Below are positions 55,502 to 62,628 of a DNA stretch of 64,000 nt, one piece after another. This DNA comes from Pseudomonadota bacterium (lineage in GTDB: Bacteria; Pseudomonadota; Gammaproteobacteria; Burkholderiales; Thiobacillaceae), in assembly GCA_021836225.1 (NCBI GenBank), contig JAKBJA010000117.1, forward strand, positions 62,001 through 126,000, in the 5' to 3' direction. The stretch's first letter is position 1, and each line of letters opens with the position of its first letter. The position numbers and the translations under genes are program-made. The notes beneath the pieces are model-generated. The model was not told the DNA's origin and did no database searches. It saw only the letters and a program-made list of their open reading frames with translations.

Positions 55502-57240
55502 GCGGAAAACTGCAGCGCGTGCAGTTGCGCGTAGCGGCCCTTCCGGGCGATCAGGTCGGCGTGGCTGCCGACTTCGACGATGCGGCCGCCTTCCAGCACG
55601 ACAATCCGATTGGCGCGTTCGATGGTGGAGAGGCGGTGCGCGATGACCAGCGTGGTGCGGTTCTCCATCAGCGTCTCCAGCGCGGCCTGCACGTGGCGCT
55701 CGGATTCGCTGTCCAGGGCGGACGTGGCTTCGTCGAGGATCAGGATGGGCGCGTTCTTGAGGATGGCGCGTGCTATTGCAATTCTTTGGCGCTGCCCGCC
55801 CGACAGCCGCATGCCGTTCTCGCCGATCAGCGTGTCCAGCCCGTCGGGCATGGCCTGGATGAAATCCCAGGCATGCGCGGCGATACAGGCGGTGCGGATC
55901 TCGTCGGGCGTGGCGTCGCGCTTGCTGCCGTAGGCGATGTTGTGCCCCAGCGTGTCGTTGAACAGCACCACGTCCTGCGATACCAGGGCGATGTGGCTGC
56001 GCAGGTTCTGCAGCCGGATGTCGTGGGTGTCGATGCCGTCGAGCTGGATCGAGCCGGAATCCGGGTCGTAGAAGCGCGGCACCAGATTGGCCAGCGTGGT
56101 CTTGCCCGAGCCCGAGGCGCCGACCAGCGCCACCGTTTCGCCGGGCGCGATGTCGAGCGTGATGCCGGCCAGCGCCGGCGTGGCTTTGCCGGGATAGGTG
56201 AGTGTCACGTCGCGCAGCGCCAGCCGCCCTTCGGTGCGGGGGAGGGTGCGGCTGCCGCTGTCGCGCTCGGCGTCTTCGTCGAGCATGGTGAAGATGGTCT
56301 CGGCGGCGGCCAGCCCGCGCTGCAGCTGGTCGTTGACCGAGGTGAGCCGTTTCAACGGCGCGAACAGCAGCAGCATGGCCATGAAGAAGGCGACGAAGCC
56401 GCCGACCGTGGTGGCGTTGTCGCTCGCCTGGTCGGCGGCGATGTAGACAATGACGGCGAGCGCAATCGCGGCGATCAGCTGGATCACGGGTTCGTACACC
56501 GCGTTGGCGGCGACGCGCTTCATCTCGAACAGCCGCGCCAGGTTGGCGGCCTGGCGGAAGCGCGTCTGCTCGTAGTCCTCGCCGCCATACAGCTTGACCA
56601 CGCGATGTCCGCCCACCGCCTCGTCGACCACCTGGGTGATTTCGCCGATGTTCTGCTGCGCCTTGCGCGAGAGTCCGCGCAAGCGCTTGCTGGCAACGCG
56701 CACCACCCACAGCGTGAGCGGCACCAGCGCGAACACGATCAGGGTCAGCTTCCAGTTCAGCCACAGCAGATAGCCGAGCAGTCCCAGCACCGTCACCGTG
56801 TCGCGCACCAGCGTGGTGAGCGAACTGGTGGCCGATTGCGTCACCTGGGTGACGTTGAACGCCAGCTGCGCGATCAGCTGGCCGCTCGGGTTCTGGTCGA
56901 AGTAGCGCGTCGGCAGCGTCATCAGCTTGTCGAACATGGCCGCACGCAGATCCATCACCAGGCGGCTGCCCACCCAGGCCATGCAGTAGGTGCTGACGAA
57001 GCTGGTGATGCCGCGCACGATGAAGAGCCCGAGCAGCAGTATCGGCACCCAGCGGATGAAGGCCTGGTCCTTGGCGACGAAGCCCTTGTCCAGCAGCGGC
57101 TTGAATAGCGCGGGCAGCGCGGGTTCGGTGGCGGCGGTGAGGACCAGCGCGACGATGGACAGCGCGAACATGCGCCAGTAGGGCTTCACATAGCCGAGCA
57201 GGCGGACGTACAACTTATGGCTGTGGTCGGCAGGCGTCAT
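55498..57240 (-). CDS. msbA: Lipid A export ATP-binding/permease protein MsbA
   Basis: A 580-residue ABC half-transporter flipping lipid A-core across the inner membrane. Six helices (from KPYWRMFALSIVALVLTAAT onwards), then ATPase: Walker A VALVGASGSGKTTLANLV, signature RLSGGQRQRIAIARAIL, Walker B ILILDEATSALDSESE and H-loop LVIAHRLSTIERANRI. Start at MTPADHSHKLYVRLLG where it overlaps the 49-residue ORF; a longer frame upstream runs through that ORF and is rejected. Together with the LpxL pair elsewhere in the window it concerns lipopolysaccharide. Confidence 0.93.
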   Translation of the reverse strand: MTPADHSHKLYVRLLGYVKPYWRMFALSIVALVLTAATEPALPALFKPLLDKGFVAKDQAFIRWVPILLLGLFIVRGITSFVSTYCMAWVGSRLVMDLRAAMFDKLMTLPTRYFDQNPSGQLIAQLAFNVTQVTQSATSSLTTLVRDTVTVLGLLGYLLWLNWKLTLIVFALVPLTLWVVRVASKRLRGLSRKAQQNIGEITQVVDEAVGGHRVVKLYGGEDYEQTRFRQAANLARLFEMKRVAANAVYEPVIQLIAAIALAVIVYIAADQASDNATTVGGFVAFFMAMLLLFAPLKRLTSVNDQLQRGLAAAETIFTMLDEDAERDSGSRTLPRTEGRLALRDVTLTYPGKATPALAGITLDIAPGETVALVGASGSGKTTLANLVPRFYDPDSGSIQLDGIDTHDIRLQNLRSHIALVSQDVVLFNDTLGHNIAYGSKRDATPDEIRTACIAAHAWDFIQAMPDGLDTLIGENGMRLSGGQRQRIAIARAILKNAPILILDEATSALDSESERHVQAALETLMENRTTLVIAHRLSTIERANRIVVLEGGRIVEVGSHADLIARKGRYAQLHALQFSA

Positions 57241-57386
57241 GGCAGCAGGGAGGCGAGTCCGGGGAAGGTGAAGATGCCCGTGCTGTCGGGGAGGGCAGTG
57301 AGCAGTACCGACGCGCCGATGGCGGGTTCGCGCTTCACGCGTTCCTGAATCAGGTCCTGCGACGGGTTTTCGGGGTTTTCGGTCAT
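57237..57386 (-). CDS. Possible 49-residue protein translationally coupled to msbA
   Basis: MTENPENPSQDLIQERVKRE followed by PAIGASVLLTALPDSTGIFT, ending LASLLP. Its stop overlaps the msbA ATG (ATGA), the same coupling used by most genes in this genome. No family is recognised; there is no signal peptide or membrane helix. It may be a real small protein or only a leader ORF setting msbA translation. Confidence 0.4.
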   Translation of the reverse strand: MTENPENPSQDLIQERVKREPAIGASVLLTALPDSTGIFTFPGLASLLP

Positions 57387-57554
57387 GGGGCGGATAGTGA
57401 AAAGCCCCGCGATTGTAACGCGCCGCGCTTGGCCGGCGTCGATTCTGTCGGGATGGGCCCCTCGGTTCGGGGTTCCCGGCGGGGCGGCATTTTGTCGCCC
57501 ATTCGCGGTCTGCAGCCGTGCCCTGAATGAGTCGTCGAGCGTAGAATACGCGCC

Positions 57555-58919
57555 ATGTCGGAACCCATCGATCCGCGCCCGCGCGCACAGAACCAGTTGG
57601 AGCAGCACCTCAGCGAGGTGCAGCTGCTGCTCGCGCGCCAGCGGCGCGTCGAGACCCTGGTGCAGAAGCAGGACATGCCGCGCCACGAGCTGGTCGAAGG
57701 GCTGGTGCACCGCCAGCATCTGGTCGAACTGCACAACCTGCTGCGCCGCCTGTCGGCCGGCGAGATCGCGCGCGTCATCGAGGCCTTGCCGGAGGAAGAC
57801 CGCCTCGCCGCCTGGCAGGAGGTCGAGGAAAGCCGCTGCGAACTGGTTCTGGAAATCGTGTCGGACGACGTGCGAGCCGAACTGCTGGAGGCGCGCCCCC
57901 ACAGCAGCGCGCGCAACATGCTCTCGGCGTTCGAGCTGAAGAACGGCCGGCTGAGCCAGGTGCGCATCGACAGCCGCGCCGACCTGGCCAACGTCAACCC
58001 GATGTGGATCGACCTCGTCGCCCCCACCGCAAGCGTGCGCGCCTGGGTGGGCGAGTTCTTCCAGCTCTATCTGCCCGACCCGGAGGACGTCACCGACATC
58101 GAGGAAAGCGCGCGCTTCTATGTCGACGACAACGATGCGGTGCACATGAGCTCGAACTTCCTGCTCGACAAGCAGGGCGATTCGCGCAACGTCCCGGTGG
58201 CCTTCATTCTCCACCGCAACATCCTGTTCTCGGTGCGCAACGAGGAACTGCCGGTGTTCCGCCTGCAGCGGCTGCGCGCCCGCACCCAGCCAGGCTATGT
58301 CTCCGACGGCAAGGACGTCCTGCTCGACCTCTATGGCGCCGACGTCGAATACTCGGCCGACGCGCTCGAGGATGTCTACGCCGAATTCGAGCGCGTCGGC
58401 CGCCAGGTGCTGTCGCCGCAGGTCACCGACGACGAGGCGGCTGAAATCCTCGCCGAGATCGCCAAGGGCGAGGATTTGAATGGCCGCATCCGCCGCAACG
58501 TGCTCGACACCCGCCGCGCGCTTTCCTTCCTGATGCGCGGCCGCCTGCTCTCGACGGAACAACATGAGGACGCACGGCAGATCCTGCGCGACATCGAGTC
58601 GCTCGACGGCCACACGTCCTTTCTCTTCAACAAGATCAACTTCCTGATGGACGCCACCGTCGGCTTCATCAACATCAACCAGAACAAGCGCGTGTCCAAG
58701 TTGACCGCGATTTCCATCGTGTTCGTGCCGATCAACATCATCGCCGGCATCGGCGGCATGTCCGAATTCTCGATGATGACCGCCGGCATCCCGTGGCCGA
58801 TTTCCTACGGCGCCTTCACGCTGGCGATGGGCGCGCTCGGCTTTGGCACCTATCACGCACTGCGCTACTTCGAACGGCGCAAGCCGCAGACTGCGGAGCG
58901 GGCGCGCAGGGAAGGCTGA
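57555..58919 (+). CDS. CorA-type divalent-cation transporter with MgtE-like N-domain, no GMN
   Basis: A 454-residue protein. Residues about 40-110 (LVHRQHLVELHNLLRRLSAG, EIARVIEALPEEDRLAAWQE) look like an MgtE_N cytoplasmic domain; the rest is CorA-like: DLVAPTASVRAWVGEFFQLY, LPDPEDVTDIEESARFYVDD, long helices (LRDIESLDGHTSFLFNKINF), and two C-terminal helices around VSKLTAISIVFVPINIIAGI. The selectivity motif GMN is replaced by GMS (GGMSEF). Magnesium transport is likely by family, but the altered motif leaves the ion uncertain. It is monocistronic, divergent from the msbA run. Confidence 0.82.
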   Translation: MSEPIDPRPRAQNQLEQHLSEVQLLLARQRRVETLVQKQDMPRHELVEGLVHRQHLVELHNLLRRLSAGEIARVIEALPEEDRLAAWQEVEESRCELVLEIVSDDVRAELLEARPHSSARNMLSAFELKNGRLSQVRIDSRADLANVNPMWIDLVAPTASVRAWVGEFFQLYLPDPEDVTDIEESARFYVDDNDAVHMSSNFLLDKQGDSRNVPVAFILHRNILFSVRNEELPVFRLQRLRARTQPGYVSDGKDVLLDLYGADVEYSADALEDVYAEFERVGRQVLSPQVTDDEAAEILAEIAKGEDLNGRIRRNVLDTRRALSFLMRGRLLSTEQHEDARQILRDIESLDGHTSFLFNKINFLMDATVGFININQNKRVSKLTAISIVFVPINIIAGIGGMSEFSMMTAGIPWPISYGAFTLAMGALGFGTYHALRYFERRKPQTAERARREG

Positions 58920-59218
58920 CGTCTCGCGCCACCATGCGAGGTCGTCTCGCGTGGATGCAATTCAAGACAGTACGACCATTGCACTCTCCATCGCGGCGGG
59001 CGGGATGCATGTTGTCATGCTCGCGAATACAGCCGTGCGAGTGTCGGAAGCAGAGAGCAATGCAAGAAAATGCCGGTGGGTCATAGCTGCCGAGTCTCGA
59101 GGAAAGTAGCGGCTTATGCGGGCATAAGACTAACGTTGTATTGACAAAACCGGGCGCGAAAGAGACAGTCCCCAAAAATCCAAGCGCAATGCTGGAAATT
59201 ACAAAAGGAGGGGGAGGG
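58920..59218. other. Low-information gap at the left edge of the accessory segment
   Basis: No gene is convincing here. It holds a 7-bp inverted repeat CTTATGC/GCATAAG with a 2-base spacer (59113-59128) and a TTGACA at 59141 without a clear -10. No tRNA, integrase remnant or attachment repeat is visible. The base composition turns less GC-rich toward the right. Confidence 0.5.
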
Positions 59219-59398
59219 ATGTACCGGATGCTCAACGCGCACAGGGCGGCAACAGCGCACGCCTACGGCGGCCATGCCGTCTTCGTGAGGTGGATTACGG
59301 GTTCCGCGCCATGTGCGCATTCAGAACACGCTGAAGAAGGCTTGCCGGCCTTCGTTGCCGGCGCGAACGACAACCCTTCCCTATCTCCTTCCGCTTAG
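59219..59398 (+). CDS. Possible 59-residue protein with a very strong ribosome site
   Basis: ATG at 59219 is preceded by AAAAGGAGGGGGAGGG, an extended match to the anti-Shine-Dalgarno at good spacing. The product starts MYRMLNAHRAATAHAYGG and ends VAGANDNPSLSPSA; it has no recognised family. It stops 20 bases before the J-like gene and so may be its upstream partner or leader. Only the ribosome site supports it. Confidence 0.4.
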   Translation: MYRMLNAHRAATAHAYGGHAVFVRWITGSAPCAHSEHAEEGLPAFVAGANDNPSLSPSA

Positions 59399-59418
59399 CA
59401 TTCGGTCGCTATTTCGCC

Positions 59419-60111
59419 ATGGAAAACAAGAGTCTTTATACGGTCTTGGGGATTCGGCCCGAAGCTTCCCAAGATCAAATCGAGGCCGCCTACGCGGCAA
59501 TCCTGGAGCAGCTCAAGGAGGGAACCAATCCCAACCCGAACGCGGATGACCGCGTCCGGCTCATCGCTGCCAAAGAAGCCTACGAAATCCTGTCCAACCC
59601 CGTCAGGCGCCAACAATACAATCAGAAAATTTTTGCGCCCCAGACCGTGGACGTGCCGCAGGCCATCGTGATCGAGCAGGCCGAAACATGGACGATTTCC
59701 AAAGTGCTGGTCGTTGGCCTGATCGTGCTCGCTGCAATTGGGGTCTATGGCTACACGACCACGCAGCGGGAGCAACTTCGTCTGGCTCACGAGAAGGAGG
59801 TCGCAGATGGCCAGGCGAGGCTTGAACAGGAAAGGTTAGAGCAACAGAAAGCCATGATGGCGCAACAAGCCGAGCGTGAGCGGCAGGCTGCGGATCAGGC
59901 GCTGCGGAACCAGGCAATCCGAGAGTCCGACGCGATCAGCATGCGACTGCGTCAGGAGGCCATGGAGAAGCAGCGTCAGGAGCAGTACCAGCAAATGCGC
60001 GACGACGCAGCGCGACGCCAGCAATTGGCAGAGGCGCAACAACGAGCGCTGCGAGAAAAGCAGACGCTGCAGTGGGTCGAAAACGAGAATCGCAGGAATC
60101 GCAGGTATTGA
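59419..60111 (+). CDS. Membrane-anchored J-domain-like protein lacking HPD
   Basis: A 230-residue protein. Residues 1-70 read like a DnaJ helix II/III region (SLYTVLGIRPEASQDQIEAA, YAAILEQLKEGTN, RLIAAKEAYEILSNPVRRQQ YNQ) but the HPD tripeptide that activates Hsp70 is absent. A membrane helix lies near residues 93-113 (ISKVLVVGLIVLAAIGVYGY). After it comes a long, highly charged coiled coil rich in Gln, Arg and Glu (EQERLEQQKAMMAQQAERER), ending basic. It may scaffold rather than stimulate a chaperone. It is the last plus-strand gene before the reverse transcriptase operon. Confidence 0.7.
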   Translation: MENKSLYTVLGIRPEASQDQIEAAYAAILEQLKEGTNPNPNADDRVRLIAAKEAYEILSNPVRRQQYNQKIFAPQTVDVPQAIVIEQAETWTISKVLVVGLIVLAAIGVYGYTTTQREQLRLAHEKEVADGQARLEQERLEQQKAMMAQQAERERQAADQALRNQAIRESDAISMRLRQEAMEKQRQEQYQQMRDDAARRQQLAEAQQRALREKQTLQWVENENRRNRRY

Positions 60112-60379
60112 GTTCGAATGCTGGTGAGGGTGCCCAGCGATGTCGACCTCAACGCAATCCACCGAACTTGGCTGGTACAGTCGCGATGGTCGTCTTTTCG
60201 GCCTAAGCAGTCACCCACACAGCAATCGAAGAGGACCGCTTAAAGCTGCGAACTGCCTTTCACTTCCGACAACCGCAAGACTGCTGCGATCGGAAGCTGT
60301 CCATCGATGAAAGTTTCATAGACAAACCCAGCAGTAGCCGGTGCGATAGGCAATCATCATTCTGTAATGCTGGTCTGTG
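60112..60379. other. Gap between the J-like gene and the reverse transcriptase locus
   Basis: No supported gene. It holds a 7-bp stem CTTCCGA/TCGGAAG (60263-60269 with 60290-60296) with an inner CGCA/TGCG pairing. Together with flanking bases it has the look of a degenerate dispersed intergenic element. A 56-codon frame at 60140-60310 is not convincing. There is no U tract, so the stem is not an obvious terminator. Confidence 0.4.
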
Positions 60380-60555
60380 AAGGTCATCTCTACTAAGAGA
60401 CGAATGCGTAGGCGCTGCCGGACGCGATCAAGACGGGTGGATAAGACGGCCCGCTCCTACCGTCTGGTTACTCAACCCCCAATTGATATAGGGGAAGAGT
60501 GGGCGCTTGTGTGTGGGCTGCCAACAGCCATTAAGGGTAAAGCGGAGCGCCGAAG
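60380..60555 (-). ncRNA. Candidate DRT3 non-coding RNA with a CACACACA template motif
   Basis: Starts immediately after the stop of the distal RT gene, same strand. Read on the minus strand: GGCGCU (60551-60546) pairs perfectly with AGCGCC (60507-60502). Enclosed are a GGCUG-UUGG-CAGCC hairpin (60529-60516) and, directly after it, CACACACA (60515-60508). Further stems follow: AGACGG/CCGUCU (60465-60444) and UCUCU/AGAGA (60400-60387). An ACACAC segment displayed next to a stem is the known template of the DRT3 RNA. The ends are guesses; no terminator U tract is present. Confidence 0.72.
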
Positions 60556-62628
60556 TTAATATACCTCGCGGCTGCGCTTCGCGTCTAGCTCTTTCCCGAG
60601 ATCGAATTTATCGCCCCAGGCAGTAAACCATTGATCGTTGGAAGACTGAACAGACAAGAGGCCAGCTGCATCCAGGCCAAAAATCTGCCCGATGCTGTCC
60701 TTTGTGGCGGAGCTGATGTAAGGACAAACCACGAGATCTAGCAGCAAGATTAGCGTTTCGGCGTCATTGGGGCAGTGGGCCTTCATATATTCGAGTTTTG
60801 CGATGATGTGTGCTTCCACGAAGGCCTTCAACTTCGCATAGCGAACCTTATCTTTTATATAGGACAGAAGGGTCGTGATCGAAAAGTGGCTCATGAAGCC
60901 CACCGGACGAACATAATCACCTGTGCCACCATCCTCCTCGATCAAGAAATGACGGAGAAGGACGGAAACTGGCAACCAATATTCCCGGCCGATCTGCAAT
61001 AGGGAAATGAGCAGGTAGAGGCTCTCGACTTCGCGATGAACGCTCATCGTATTCTTTTCGAGCTGTTGCATCACGTTGTCGTGGACGTACTTAAACAGCA
61101 GGTGTTTCAGCTCATATGGCAGGCCCTGCGCATGCATAAAGTCCACGGAGGTCGCAATCATCCGGCAGAGGCGGATTGTGTGATTGACCTTCGGGCTCGC
61201 CGAGTACGCGAAAAAAGCAAACTCAATGATCGCGAGCAGGGCATTAGAGAGGCGCTTACGATCGCGATCTGACTTGTCGCACGCGACATAGGCTTTGAAG
61301 AGCTTCTCGATCTTATTCTCAGCTATGGCGAAGGTGTAATTCAGCAGATCGCCATAGGTGACACCTGCCTCCTTGATGGCGGACTTGTACCGGATGATCA
61401 AACGGTTCGCATTTATGGCGCAGACTAGGTTCTGCTTGGGCGGCTTGGAGGGATCGGCCATCGACTCCTCCTCACACACCGGATCGATCTCGTCATTGAG
61501 AAAGGTCGAGATACGCTCTTTGGCGATCGTAATTTCGGTGATGATCGGCTTTTGATAATGCTTGATTTTCGCCGTATTGATGCTCAGCTTTTTGGACTTA
61601 AGGATCTCCTGGAGCGTCTCGAATATCTTTAACTGCGTGGACTCCTTGTTGTAGAAAACGAAGAAGTCATCCACGTACCGGAAAATTTCATAATCGATCT
61701 TGTGGATCAGATTTTCTCCAGCGGCCAATTTCGTGATCAGTTCCGCATCGACCGACTGCAAAATGATCTCGGCGAAAATCCGAGAAAACTCCGGACCAAT
61801 GACGATGCCGTTGGTCTCTTTATGATTCAGGTTTTGCATTAGGGCATCAAACCACCCCCCGAAGGTAGCCTTCGATTCCGCCAGACTGAATTTTGTCTGA
61901 TCCTTGCCCAGAACGGCCCAAGGCAGCGAGTGAGTGTAGATGCTATCAAAGCACTTGCTCACATCGATCTGCACCATCGCATCGTATTTCTTCTCGCTGC
62001 GGTGGTATTCGTGCGATTCAAAAAAGCGATGGATGTTCCGGTATTTTTGGTACACAAAATAGGACCCGAGCTGCTCGTACTCCCGGTCTTCCTCCTCCAC
62101 CCCTGCAACAGCGTCCAAGCGCTCTTCATGGAGCTTGTCCTTGAAGTAAGCGTAGCGCGACACCGACACCGGACGGCGTATCGAAAACTCGCTGACGGAC
62201 GTGTGGTATATGATCAGCGCGCTGTGCGTTGCGTAGAAGCTTGCCACGTCAACCTGATTGCGTGGATGCACGACGCTCAGCGTGCGTCCATCAAGACTAT
62301 GAGCAACACGGAAATTGAAAGGGATGGTCGCCATCTGGCATTTGCCGATGGGCACGGAGCGGCGCGTTTTCTGCTTACCCCATTCAGTTACAACCTCAAC
62401 CGTGATCACGACCTTGGGGTCGATCCCGAACAGTAGCCGCATTGTCCGGTCGAGATCGGTCGTCTCGCAAATCCAGCGCAACTGGCCCTTTTCGATCTCG
62501 ATGCTGTTGTTTCTTAAGAAGCGATAATAGCCCCGATTGGAGAATGTCGGAGGCACCTCGAACGGCAGCATGTCCGTCAGCACAGCCCTTTGCTTCCTGT
62601 GAGTGAGCGAGACGCGCCGCTTAGCCAT
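60556..62628 (-). CDS. drt3b: Defence-associated reverse transcriptase, UG8/Drt3b-like
   Basis: A 690-residue RT. Motif A is VQIDVSKCFDSIYTHS (Asp222), motif B region NGIVIGPEFSRIFAEIILQS (about 273-292), motif C RYVDDFFVFY (Asp320, Asp321), with later FETLQEILKSKKLSINTAKI (motif D/E area). There is a long N-terminal extension (residues 1-215), and a C-terminal half of about 300 residues that is alpha-helical (FAYSASPKVNHTIRLCRMIA, LYLLISLLQIGREYWLPVSV). The gene starts by an 8-base overlap with the first RT. GC is far below the chromosome. UG8 in DRT type 3 is the best match by organisation and motif type. Confidence 0.8.
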   Translation of the reverse strand: MAKRRVSLTHRKQRAVLTDMLPFEVPPTFSNRGYYRFLRNNSIEIEKGQLRWICETTDLDRTMRLLFGIDPKVVITVEVVTEWGKQKTRRSVPIGKCQMATIPFNFRVAHSLDGRTLSVVHPRNQVDVASFYATHSALIIYHTSVSEFSIRRPVSVSRYAYFKDKLHEERLDAVAGVEEEDREYEQLGSYFVYQKYRNIHRFFESHEYHRSEKKYDAMVQIDVSKCFDSIYTHSLPWAVLGKDQTKFSLAESKATFGGWFDALMQNLNHKETNGIVIGPEFSRIFAEIILQSVDAELITKLAAGENLIHKIDYEIFRYVDDFFVFYNKESTQLKIFETLQEILKSKKLSINTAKIKHYQKPIITEITIAKERISTFLNDEIDPVCEEESMADPSKPPKQNLVCAINANRLIIRYKSAIKEAGVTYGDLLNYTFAIAENKIEKLFKAYVACDKSDRDRKRLSNALLAIIEFAFFAYSASPKVNHTIRLCRMIATSVDFMHAQGLPYELKHLLFKYVHDNVMQQLEKNTMSVHREVESLYLLISLLQIGREYWLPVSVLLRHFLIEEDGGTGDYVRPVGFMSHFSITTLLSYIKDKVRYAKLKAFVEAHIIAKLEYMKAHCPNDAETLILLLDLVVCPYISSATKDSIGQIFGLDAAGLLSVQSSNDQWFTAWGDKFDLGKELDAKRSREVY

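Noticed and set aside
58816..59235. Minus-strand frames in the gap after the CorA-type gene
   Set aside because: They overlap the end of the CorA-type gene, have no ribosome site and no domain.
60212..60220. Plus-strand CCACACAGC as an alternative template repeat
   Set aside because: Too short an alternation, on the other strand from the RTs, and not next to a closing stem.
60140..60310. A 56-codon plus-strand frame (MSTSTQSTELGWYSRDGRLF...)
   Set aside because: No ribosome site and no recognised family. It crosses the stem at 60263-60296 and lies in a region better explained as intergenic.
60377..60559. A 60-codon plus-strand frame over the candidate RNA
   Set aside because: Arg-rich, low-complexity product, no ribosome site, and it overlaps the structured minus-strand RNA.
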